From AR5 sp041499965 (GTDB lineage Bacteria > Methylomirabilota > Methylomirabilia > Rokubacteriales > CSP1-6), in contig JBGQLG010000210.1 of NCBI GenBank assembly GCA_041499965.1, forward strand, positions 1-9,333: a stretch of DNA of 9,333 bases, written 5' to 3'. The translations under genes and the position numbers were made by a program. Each line of letters begins with the position of its first letter. Position 1 is the stretch's first letter. The notes beneath the pieces are model-generated. The model saw only the letters and a program-made list of their open reading frames with translations. It was not told where the DNA came from and did no database searches. Of this stretch, positions 1 through 5,799 are shown piece after piece.

Positions 1-119
1 ATCCCCCAGAGGGGGCTGGGGAGCGGACAAGTTGAATCGTGGGTGGCTCGCGAGCCGGGCCCTGCGCTCGAAACGGCGACGACGGCTCGCCATGAGGGCG
101 CGCCCGCGAGCTCTGCGCC

Positions 120-143
120 CCGGCGCCGGCGGCACCGCCTTTT
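120..143 (+). terminator. Possible plus-strand terminator-like hairpin
   Basis: A 10-bp palindrome (CCGGCGCCGG, 120-129) runs into a GC stem (GGCGG 128-132 with CCGCC 135-139) followed by TTTT at 140-143. The hairpin-then-T order fits termination on the plus strand. It would therefore serve a gene entering from the left of the window and converging on the minus-strand synthetase. The loop is very short and the T run only four bases, so this is weak. The rest of 1-119 holds a CCCCC/GGGGG dyad at 3-15 and a GGCTCGCGAGCC palindrome at 45-56, and no gene I can support. Confidence 0.25.
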
Positions 144-153
144 ACGAGACGCG

Positions 154-1860
154 CTAGGCCATCTTGACGGCGGCGGCCTTTTCGAGACCGAGCATCTTGA
201 CGCTCTCTTCTCGCATGAGGAATTTCTGTACCTTCCCGGTCACCGTCATGGGGAAAGCTTCGACGAAGCGGACGTAGCGCGGGACCTTGTAGTGCGCGAT
301 CTTGCCGTGGCAGAAGTCGCGGATCGCCTCTTCCGAGGCCGCCTGGCCGTCGCGCAGCTTCACCCAGGCCATGATCTCCTCGCCGTACTTCTCGTCGGGC
401 ACGCCGATGACCTGGACGTCCTGCACGGCCGGGTGGCTGTACAGGAACTCCTCGATCTCGCGCGGGTACACGTTCTCGCCGCCGCGGATGATCATGTCCT
501 TGATGCGCCCGACGATGTTCAGGTAGCCCTCGTCGTCCAGCGTCGCCAGGTCGCCGGTGTGCATCCAGCGGGCGGGGTCGATGGCCGTCCGCGTGGCCTC
601 GTCGTTGTCCCAGTAACCCAGCATCACGCTGTAGCCGCGCGTGCACAGCTCGCCGCGCTCGCCCACCGGCACCACCTGCCCCGTCTGCGGATCGACGATC
701 TTGATCTGCACGTGCGGGTGCACCTGGCCCACGGTGCCGACCTGCTTGGCCAGCGGCGCCCCGATGCGCGTCTGCGTGCTCACCGGGCTCGTCTCCGTCA
801 TGCCGTAGGCGATGGCGACGTCCCGCATGTGCATCAGCGCCTGCACCTGCTTCATCACCTCGACCGGGCACGGCGAGCCGGCCATGATCCCCGTGCGCAG
901 CGTCGACAGGTCGTACGTCGCAAAGTCGGGATGGTTCAGCTCGGCGATGAACATCGTCGGCACGCCGTAGAGCGCGGTGGCGCGCTCGGCCTGCGCCGCC
1001 TCCAGCACGGCCGTCGCGTCGAAGCCGTCGCTGGGATAGATCATGGTGGCGCCGTGGGACACACAGCCGAGGTTGCCCATGACCATGCCGAAGCAGTGGT
1101 AGAGCGGCACCGGGATGAGCAGCCGGTCGCGGCCGGTGAGGCGCAGCAGCTCGGTGGTGAAGAAGCCGTTGTTGAGAATGTTGTGGTGGCTGAGCGTCGC
1201 GCCCTTGGGATACCCGGTGGTCCCGCTCGTGAACTGGATGTTGATCGGATCGTCGAACTCCTGCTGCCGCTGCCGCCGCGCCAGCTCGTCCGCGCTCACG
1301 CGATCGGCCAGCGCGAGCAGCGCGCCCCAGCCGAGCATCCCGGGCGACGGCTCGTCACCCAGCCGCACGACGCCGCGCAGGCTGGGGAAGCCGGCGGATC
1401 GCAGCTCGCCGGGCCGGCTGCCGGCCAGCTCGGGCGTCAGCGCGTGGAGCATCCCCGTGTAGTCGGAGGTCTTGAACCGCGGCGCCGTCACCAGCCACGT
1501 GCAGCCGGCCTGCGTGAGGGCGTACTGGACCTCGTTGAGCCGGTAGCTCGGGTTGATGTTCACGAGGATCGCGCCGAGCTTGGCGGTGGCGAACTGGGTG
1601 ATCGCCCACTCCGCGCAGTTCGGCGCCCAGATCCCGACGCGCTGGCCCTTCTCCACGCCGAGCGCGATCAGCGCGCGGGCGGTCCGGTCCACCTCCTGCT
1701 TGAGCCGCCGATAGGTGTAGCGGAGGCGCTGGTGACAGGAGACGAGGGCCTCGTTGTCGGCATACCGCTCGGCCGTGCGGTCGAACATGTCGCCGATGGT
1801 GAGGCCGAGGAGGGGGACGTCGCTGGTGCCGCTGGTGTAGCTCCAAGGGTCGGTGGCCAT
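154..1860 (-). CDS. Acyl-CoA synthetase, ACSF2/medium-chain FadD-like (AMP-forming)
   Basis: This cytoplasmic ANL-superfamily enzyme activates a carboxylic acid with ATP to an acyl-adenylate and then forms the CoA thioester. Translated from ATG at 1860 it has 568 residues, normal for the family. The core motifs are intact: P-loop TSGTTGYPK (211-219), YGMTE (352-356), HTGD (434-437), the hinge/A8 segment GRIKDMIIRGGENVYP (451-466), and the catalytic C-terminal lysine K543 in TVTGKVQK. The N-terminus (SDVPLLGLTIGDMFDRTAER) and NINPSYRLNE resemble ACSF2-type bacterial synthetases, which favour medium-chain or branched acids; the actual substrate is unknown. In-frame alternatives are ATG at 1872 and TTG at 1899. 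I prefer 1860 because the extra upstream codons lie in an inverted repeat and a GAGAG stretch precedes ATG 1860 at suitable spacing. It lies 59 bp downstream of vapC on the same strand. The TAG stop is at 154-156. Confidence 0.93.
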   Translation of the reverse strand: MATDPWSYTSGTSDVPLLGLTIGDMFDRTAERYADNEALVSCHQRLRYTYRRLKQEVDRTARALIALGVEKGQRVGIWAPNCAEWAITQFATAKLGAILVNINPSYRLNEVQYALTQAGCTWLVTAPRFKTSDYTGMLHALTPELAGSRPGELRSAGFPSLRGVVRLGDEPSPGMLGWGALLALADRVSADELARRQRQQEFDDPINIQFTSGTTGYPKGATLSHHNILNNGFFTTELLRLTGRDRLLIPVPLYHCFGMVMGNLGCVSHGATMIYPSDGFDATAVLEAAQAERATALYGVPTMFIAELNHPDFATYDLSTLRTGIMAGSPCPVEVMKQVQALMHMRDVAIAYGMTETSPVSTQTRIGAPLAKQVGTVGQVHPHVQIKIVDPQTGQVVPVGERGELCTRGYSVMLGYWDNDEATRTAIDPARWMHTGDLATLDDEGYLNIVGRIKDMIIRGGENVYPREIEEFLYSHPAVQDVQVIGVPDEKYGEEIMAWVKLRDGQAASEEAIRDFCHGKIAHYKVPRYVRFVEAFPMTVTGKVQKFLMREESVKMLGLEKAAAVKMA

Positions 1861-1873
1861 GGCGGCTCTCATA

Positions 1874-1911
1874 CTGCGACGCCGCTCACCCGGGGTCAAC
1901 CCGCGTCGCAG
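1874..1911 (-). repeat. Perfect 9-bp inverted repeat between vapC and the synthetase gene
   Basis: CTGCGACGC (1874-1882) pairs exactly with GCGTCGCAG (1903-1911), leaving a 20-base loop. The repeat fills most of the 59-bp spacer between the vapC stop and the synthetase start. On the minus strand no T run follows, so a classic intrinsic terminator is unlikely. It could be an operator, an RNA hairpin that limits read-through from vapBC, or a processing site. A weak minus-strand promoter (TTGACC at 1899-1894, 17 bp, CAGTAT at 1876-1871) overlaps it, which would suit an operator, but the -10 match is only 3 of 6. Confidence 0.5.
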
Positions 1912-1919
1912 AGGAACGC

Positions 1920-2321
1920 CTACGCGGGGCGATAGACCGTCAAGTCTGACACGCTGGCGAGGGCGTCGAAATCGCGGTCGTTGTGGTAGATCTCTGCACC
2001 GGCCTCCAGGCAGATCGCGGCGATGAGGCAGTCGACGCTTCGTCGAACCGTAAGCCCGCGGCGTCGCGCCGTTCGATAGAGGTTTGCGGCGACCTCGAAG
2101 GTTTCGAGACCTGCTGGGCGCAAGACCGGGTGAGCCCGCAGACTTGCTCGCGTTCGCTGGTAGGCGCCGTCGTCACGGATGCCCTGGAGGATCTCGCAGT
2201 AGACGATGTCGACGAGAGCCAGCGGGGCGTCGCTCTCCAGGAGCTCGGCGAGGTGTCGGTCGAACGCCGTGCCCCTGGCCCCGAGGAAGTCGATCCAGAC
2301 CGTCGTGTCGACGACGATCAC
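1920..2321 (-). CDS. vapC: VapC-family PIN-domain ribonuclease toxin
   Basis: This 133-residue protein is a complete PIN domain, the Mg2+-dependent RNase fold of VapC toxins, which typically cut tRNA or rRNA and stop translation. The expected acidic residues are present: D5 in the N-terminal VVDTTVWIDF strand, E43 in CEILQG, D97 in the RSVDCLIAA helix, and D115 and D117 in HNDRDF. Length is typical. The start is taken as GTG at 2321. It gives the usual short N-terminus directly before the first catalytic Asp and overlaps the vapB stop as GTGA (2318-2321), the arrangement expected for translational coupling. An upstream in-frame start near 2360 would only add an Ala/Arg-rich extension that overlaps vapB. 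All active-site positions are intact, so it is probably functional. The RNA target cannot be read from the sequence. Confidence 0.92.
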   Translation of the reverse strand: MIVVDTTVWIDFLGARGTAFDRHLAELLESDAPLALVDIVYCEILQGIRDDGAYQRTRASLRAHPVLRPAGLETFEVAANLYRTARRRGLTVRRSVDCLIAAICLEAGAEIYHNDRDFDALASVSDLTVYRPA

Positions 2322-2518
2322 GGCCGCAGGCGCCGCAGCTCGGCCAGATCCCCTTCCCACTTCACGTGGCCCCGGAGCGACAGTATGTCACGCCGGCGCG
2401 CACTCTTCAGCAGCTCGGTGAGGGCCAGGTGAACGAGATCCCGCTTCGAGCGGCACTTGAACCGCCGCAGGCCCTCCCGGACCAGCCGATCATCGAGCAC
2501 GATGTTCGTCCTGCCCAT
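2318..2518 (-). CDS. vapB: VapB-family antitoxin
   Basis: A 66-residue protein beginning MGRTNIVLDDRLVREGLRR. This is the ribbon-helix-helix DNA-binding start typical of VapB (VapB_antitoxin/DUF2191-like) proteins: a short beta strand (TNIVLDD) and two helices (residues 11-18 and about 24-38, KRDLVHLALTELLK). The C-terminal tail, which contains GHVKWEGDL, is the part that in this family wraps over the PIN active site. By family precedent it neutralises VapC and represses its own promoter as a dimer or with VapC. ATG at 2518 is supported by a GAGGAG Shine-Dalgarno at 2532-2527, about 8 bases upstream. The gene overlaps vapC by 4 bp. This small gene is too short to stand out as a long open frame but is clearly real. 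Confidence 0.92.
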   Translation of the reverse strand: MGRTNIVLDDRLVREGLRRFKCRSKRDLVHLALTELLKSARRRDILSLRGHVKWEGDLAELRRLRP

Positions 2519-2538
2519 GGCACCGTCTCCTCGACTCG

Positions 2539-2567
2539 ACTCTATCGTGGGATGGTGTACAGGACAA
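2539..2567 (-). promoter_or_regulatory. Candidate vapBC promoter
   Basis: On the minus strand TTGTCC (2567-2562) and TAGAGT (2544-2539) are separated by exactly 17 bp. Each matches the sigma70 consensus at 4 of 6 positions, including T1, A2 and T6 of the -10. The predicted start near 2532 gives a leader of only about 14 bases, so the transcript would begin at or within the Shine-Dalgarno. That short leader is the main weakness of the call. Confidence 0.4.
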
Positions 2568-2582
2568 TCATCGTTGGTGTAT
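2551..2582. repeat. Direct repeat pair in the vapBC promoter, possible operator
   Basis: GATGGTGTAC (2551-2560) and GTTGGTGTAT (2573-2582) match at 8 of 10 positions and start 22 bp apart, about two helical turns. They lie either side of the proposed -35 box (2562-2567). Ribbon-helix-helix antitoxins autoregulate their own operons, so these are candidate half-sites. Known VapB operators are more often inverted repeats, so this is a suggestion. Confidence 0.3.
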
Positions 2583-2613
2583 CCGATCGGCGACGGCGCC
2601 GGCGAAGCTCTGA

Positions 2614-2651
2614 GCGCTTCTAGCCGAGGGTCGAGCCCTGTCCTAGAGCGC
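2614..2651 (-). terminator. Hairpin at the end of the 86-residue gene, possible terminator
   Basis: A two-part stem-loop. GCGCT-t-CTAG (2614-2623) pairs with CTAGAGCGC (2643-2651), 9 bp with one bulged T. An inner AGGG/CCCT stem (2627-2630 with 2636-2639) closes a 5-base loop. The stop codon of the upstream minus-strand gene (TAG, 2645-2643) lies inside the stem. It separates that gene from vapBC, which has its own promoter. No T run follows on the minus strand, so termination would be inefficient or of another kind. Confidence 0.35.
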
Positions 2652-2903
2652 GTCGCGCCGCCGTTCGAGCTCCCAGGCCGCGAAGCACCGCGTGTGGACG
2701 TGATACTTATCGAGACCCGGATTGGCGCCGTCGTGGGCGAACTCCACCTCGAACTCCAGCTCGTCGCGTTTGACCGGCAGGTCGCAGACGGCACAGGCGG
2801 CGCCGACGCCCGGCCCGCCCCACGTGCGGTCGGGCTTCCGGTTGGGAATCTTCTCGGCTCGGAGTGCCGCACGGGCCTTGTCTCGGAGGAGGCTCTCGTC
2901 CAT
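2643..2903 (-). CDS. Small putative zinc-binding protein of unknown function
   Basis: An 86-residue soluble protein with a basic N-terminal helix (residues 5-18), a conserved-looking RTWGGPGVGAACAVC block (26-40), an acidic beta-rich stretch (DELEFEVEF, 47-55), and a C-terminal KYHVHTRCFAAWELER segment (66-81). C37, C40, H68, H70 and C73 form a C-x2-C-x27-H-x-H-x2-C pattern suited to one zinc ion, so I expect a single small treble-clef or zinc-ribbon-like fold. I recall similar short hypothetical proteins with a TWGG...CxxC...H.C...WELER layout in soil bacteria, often near signalling genes, but know no assigned function. There is no signal peptide or membrane segment. ATG at 2903 is chosen because a GGAG lies 8 bases upstream; ATG at 2927 would add residues that do not fit the family start. 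It is divergent from the transporter operon. Confidence 0.72.
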   Translation of the reverse strand: MDESLLRDKARAALRAEKIPNRKPDRTWGGPGVGAACAVCDLPVKRDELEFEVEFAHDGANPGLDKYHVHTRCFAAWELERRRDAL

Positions 2904-3026
2904 CCGGCTGACTCCGCGGGAGCCCATGACGACCACGGTGCGTCCGGCAACGAAGGAGACACCAAGCCAGATGCCGTCGGGGCGCTCACCGCAGACCGAG
3001 GGAAGGCACGAGAAGGCTAACACGTA

Positions 3027-3056
3027 TTGACAAGGGCGCGCGTCGGCTGTTAGCGT
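3027..3056 (+). promoter_or_regulatory. Candidate sigma70 promoter of the transporter-ligase operon
   Basis: A perfect TTGACA (3027-3032) is followed after 18 bp by TAGCGT (3051-3056). The latter keeps the three most conserved -10 positions (T1, A2, T6) and is preceded by an extended TG at 3048-3049. Transcription would begin near 3063, giving a leader of about 40 bases to the livG start. A 10-bp palindrome, GTGCGCGCAC (3055-3064), sits over the expected start site and could be an operator. The rest of 2904-3102 holds no gene I can support. Confidence 0.5.
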
Positions 3057-3092
3057 GCGCGCACTCTCGCGGACCGACCTGCCCGGCCCTCT

Positions 3093-3097
3093 GAGGA
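3093..3097 (+). promoter_or_regulatory. Shine-Dalgarno that decides the livG start
   Basis: GAGGA lies 5 bases before ATG 3103 and 11 bases before the second in-frame ATG at 3109. The upstream in-frame GTG at 3055 has no ribosome site and would begin upstream of the predicted transcription start. This supports 3103 as the initiation codon. Confidence 0.6.
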
Positions 3098-3102
3098 ATC
3101 CG

Positions 3103-3954
3103 ATGTCGATGCCCTCGATCGGGTCAGTAGACAATTCTCCCGAGCCCGCATCGGTCGCCCGGACCGGTGAGGGCGCTCGTGCATCGCTCAGCCTGGAAGG
3201 CCTTCACCTGAATTTCGGCGGCGTGGCCGCCCTGGCCGACGTGAGCCTCACGGTCGGCGCCGGCGAGCTGTTCGCCATCATCGGTCCCAACGGCGCGGGC
3301 AAGACCAGCATCTTCAACTGCATCAGCGGCATCTACGCTCCGACCCGCGGGCGCATCCGCTTCGGCGGGCAGGACATCACCCGCTGGAAGCCTCACCGGC
3401 GCGCCGAGCTGCGGATCGGGCGCACGTTTCAGAACATCGCCCTCTTCAAGGGCATGAGCGTGCTGGACAACGTGAAGATGGGCCGGCACATCCACCTGCG
3501 TTCGGGGGTCCTGGCGTGCGCGCTCTACTACGGCCGGGCCGCCCGCGAGGAGCTGGCCCACCGGGCCACGATCGAGCGCGAGATCATCGACCTGCTGGAA
3601 TTACAGGACTACCGCAACCGGATCGTCGGCACCCTGCCCTACGGCGTGCAGAAGCGGGTGGAGCTGGCGCGCGCGCTCGCGCTCGATCCCGCCCTGCTGC
3701 TGCTCGACGAGCCCACCGCGGGCATGAACGCCGAGGAGACGGAGGACATGGTGCGCTTCATCCTCTACGTCAAGCGGGTGAAGCGCCTCACGGCGGTCAT
3801 GATCGAGCACGACATGGGCGTCGTGATGGACATCTCCGACCGGGTGGCCGTGCTCGACTTCGGCCGCAAGATCGCGGAGGGCGCTCCCCTCCAGGTCCAG
3901 CAGGACCCCGCGGTGATCAAGGCCTATCTCGGCGAGGACTTCGAGGTCACGTAG
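3103..3954 (+). CDS. livG: Branched-chain amino acid-type ABC transporter ATPase, LivG family
   Basis: This is one of two cytoplasmic nucleotide-binding subunits that drive the LivH/LivM permease pair. The 283-residue protein has Walker A GPNGAGKTS (61-69), Q-loop Q110 in GRTFQNIALF, a signature region LPYGVQKRVELARAL (178-192), Walker B LLLLDE (198-203) with catalytic E203, the D-loop region PTAGMN, and switch H236 in MIEHDMGVVM. The C-terminal PAVIKAYLGE is the usual LivG ending. The signature reads PYGVQ rather than LSGGQ; LivG proteins commonly have a Y at this point. It is about 25 residues longer than typical LivG because of a polar N-terminal extension (1-28), and there is no good internal start. 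It is the first gene of the operon, 18 bp before the ligase. The substrate need not be an amino acid, because Liv-family systems also carry aromatic and other organic acids. Confidence 0.93.
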   Translation: MSMPSIGSVDNSPEPASVARTGEGARASLSLEGLHLNFGGVAALADVSLTVGAGELFAIIGPNGAGKTSIFNCISGIYAPTRGRIRFGGQDITRWKPHRRAELRIGRTFQNIALFKGMSVLDNVKMGRHIHLRSGVLACALYYGRAAREELAHRATIEREIIDLLELQDYRNRIVGTLPYGVQKRVELARALALDPALLLLDEPTAGMNAEETEDMVRFILYVKRVKRLTAVMIEHDMGVVMDISDRVAVLDFGRKIAEGAPLQVQQDPAVIKAYLGEDFEVT

Positions 3955-3972
3955 GGCCTCGAGGCGACCCGC

Positions 3973-5799
3973 ATGGACCAGGCAACGCTGCCACACGTTC
4001 TCGCTTCCCAGGCCCGCCGGCTCGGCCGCCACACGGTCGCGCTGCGGGAAAAGAAGTACGGCATCTGGCAGGAGATCACCTGGGAGCAGTACGCCGCCCA
4101 CGTTCGCGCCGTCGCGCTGGGCCTGGCGCGGCTCGGGCTCGCCCGGGGCGACCGGGTCGCCGTGATCTCCGGGAACCGGCCGGCCTGGCTCTACGTGGAG
4201 CTGGGGGCGCAATCGATCGGCGCGATCCCGCTCGGCATCTTCGTGGACAGCCAGCCGGAGCAGCTGCAATTCATCCTCGAGCACAGCGAGGCGCGCTTCG
4301 TCCTCGTCGAGGACCAGGAGCAGGCGGACAAGGTCCGCAGCGTGCGGGGCGCGCTGCCGACGCTCGAGCGGATCATCGTGGACGACGTGCGGGGTCTGGA
4401 GGACGACGACGATCCGAGCGTGATCGGCCTGGAGGCGGTGGAGACGCTCGGGCGCGAGATCGAGGCCGGCGAGCCGCGGCGCTACGAGGCGCTGCTCGCG
4501 CAGGGGCAGCCCGCCGACCTCGCCCTGCTCGCGTACACCTCGGGAACCACCGGGGCGCCAAAGGCCGCGATGATCAGCCACCGGAACCTCCTGGCCATGG
4601 CGGCCGGCGTCACCCAGGTCGATCCGGTGCGCGAGCGCGACCAGATCGTCTCGTTCCTGCCGTTCGCCTGGGTGGGCGAGCAGCTCATCAGCGTCGCCAT
4701 CGCGCTGTACGTGGGGGCGACGGTGAACTTCCCCGAAGCGCGGGCGACGATGCGCGACGACCTGCGGGAGATCGGGCCCCACGTGATGATCGCGCCGCCG
4801 CGCGTCTGGGAAACCATGTGCTCGGACTACCAGGTGCGGATCGCCGACGCCGGCGTCCTCAAGCGCGTGGCCACGCGAGTGGCCCTGGCCATCGGCGCCC
4901 GCATCGCGGCACGCGAGGGCGGACCGACGCCGCCGGGCCGGGGCTGGCGGCTGCTCCATCGGCTCGCGTATCTCCTGGCGTTCCGGACGATGCTGGACAA
5001 GCTCGGTCTCGCGCGCATCCGCTTCGCCTACAGCGGCGGCGCCCCGCTCGGCCCGGAGATCTTCCGGTTCTTCCGGGCCATCGGCCTCAACCTCAAGCAG
5101 GTGTACGGCCAGACGGAGACGGCGGGAATCTGCGTGCTGCACCCGGACGCCGAGGTGCGGGCGGAGACGGTGGGCAAGCCGACCCCGGGCACGCAGATCC
5201 GCATCGCGGACACCGGCGAGATCCTGATCGCCGGCGAGAGCGTCTTCCCGGGCTACTACCGGAATCCCACGGTCACCGCCAGCGCGCTGGAGGGCGGCTG
5301 GCTGCACACGGGCGACGCCGGCTTTCTCGACGCGCGGGGCCACCTGACCGTGATCGACCGGCTCCAGGACGTGCTGCGACTGGCCGACGGCTCGTCCTTC
5401 TCGCCGGCCCTCATCGAGAACAAGCTGAAGTTCAGCCCGTACGTCCGCGAGGCCGTGGTCATCGGCGAGCAGCGCCCCCACGTCGTGGCCTTGATCCAGA
5501 TCGACCTCGGCAACGCCGGGAGCTGGGCGGAGGCCAACCGCCTGCCCTTCACCACCTTCAAGGATCTCTCGCACAAGGCCGAGGTGGTCGCGTTGATCGC
5601 CGGCGCGGTGGCGCGCGTCAACCCGGACCTGCCCGCCGCCGCCCGCATCCGCGACTTCGCGCTGTTCGACAAGGAGCTCGACCCCGACGACGGCGAGCTG
5701 ACGCGGACCCAGAAGGTCCGTCGCGCGACGATTCTCGACAAGTATCAGGACCTGATCGCGGACCTGTACGCGCGCGCGGAGGCGACGGCGGCCCGATGA
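3973..5799 (+). CDS. Long-chain acyl-CoA synthetase (FAA1/COG1022-type) within the transporter operon
   Basis: A 608-residue cytoplasmic AMP-forming ligase that makes acyl-CoA from a carboxylic acid, ATP and CoA. Motifs: P-loop YTSGTTGAPK (188-197), the acyl-pocket region around SGGAPL (354-359), YGQTE (378-382), HTGD (445-448), IDR (461-463) opening the hinge region, and the C-terminal LTRTQKVRR with the probable catalytic lysine K581. The hinge block is unusual. It reads DRLQDVLRLADGSSFSP (462-478), with Q465 where most relatives have lysine, and is followed by IENKLKFSPYVREAV. I recall this version in ligases encoded next to Liv-type ATPases. ATG at 3973 has a GAGG 8 bases upstream. The stop overlaps the livH start as ATGA (5796-5799), so synthesis is probably coupled to the permease. 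That placement suggests the ligase activates the imported compound and may trap it as a CoA ester. No signal peptide or obvious membrane segment is present. The substrate is unknown. Confidence 0.92.
   Translation: MDQATLPHVLASQARRLGRHTVALREKKYGIWQEITWEQYAAHVRAVALGLARLGLARGDRVAVISGNRPAWLYVELGAQSIGAIPLGIFVDSQPEQLQFILEHSEARFVLVEDQEQADKVRSVRGALPTLERIIVDDVRGLEDDDDPSVIGLEAVETLGREIEAGEPRRYEALLAQGQPADLALLAYTSGTTGAPKAAMISHRNLLAMAAGVTQVDPVRERDQIVSFLPFAWVGEQLISVAIALYVGATVNFPEARATMRDDLREIGPHVMIAPPRVWETMCSDYQVRIADAGVLKRVATRVALAIGARIAAREGGPTPPGRGWRLLHRLAYLLAFRTMLDKLGLARIRFAYSGGAPLGPEIFRFFRAIGLNLKQVYGQTETAGICVLHPDAEVRAETVGKPTPGTQIRIADTGEILIAGESVFPGYYRNPTVTASALEGGWLHTGDAGFLDARGHLTVIDRLQDVLRLADGSSFSPALIENKLKFSPYVREAVVIGEQRPHVVALIQIDLGNAGSWAEANRLPFTTFKDLSHKAEVVALIAGAVARVNPDLPAAARIRDFALFDKELDPDDGELTRTQKVRRATILDKYQDLIADLYARAEATAAR

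Noticed and set aside
1..93. Minus-strand open frame from ATG at 93 running off the left edge (31 codons seen)
   Set aside because: The start is very Arg-rich, there is no ribosome site, and it contains CCCCC/GGGGG dyad sequence typical of intergenic DNA. There is too little to support a gene.
43..1935. 630-codon open frame on the plus strand opposite the ACSF2-like synthetase
   Set aside because: Its product is rich in His, Arg, Ala and Val with no recognisable domain. It exactly covers the minus-strand enzyme, which has every family motif. This is a typical antisense shadow in GC-rich DNA.
2611..2655. tRNA-like look of the segment around GGGTCGAGCCC
   Set aside because: It resembles a T-arm only locally. 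There is no acceptor stem, anticodon arm or CCA, and the dyad is better explained as a simple hairpin.
2084..3020. Several plus-strand open frames across the vapBC and 86-residue genes
   Set aside because: They are Arg/Ser-rich with no motif and are contradicted by the well-supported minus-strand genes.
2904..3134. N-terminal extension of the 86-residue gene on the minus strand up to 3134
   Set aside because: It would run through the operon promoter and into the livG start. The internal ATG at 2903 has a good ribosome site and the expected family N-terminus.
3601..5574. 657-codon open frame on the minus strand opposite livG and the ligase
   Set aside because: It has a low-complexity His/Asp/Arg/Leu composition, no domain, and overlaps two convincing plus-strand genes.
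3516..5795. Long upstream in-frame extension of livH
   Set aside because: The 760 codons before ATG 5796 overlap livG and the ligase in another frame and encode Arg/Gly/Ala/Pro-rich noise. The LivH family N-terminus begins at 5796.
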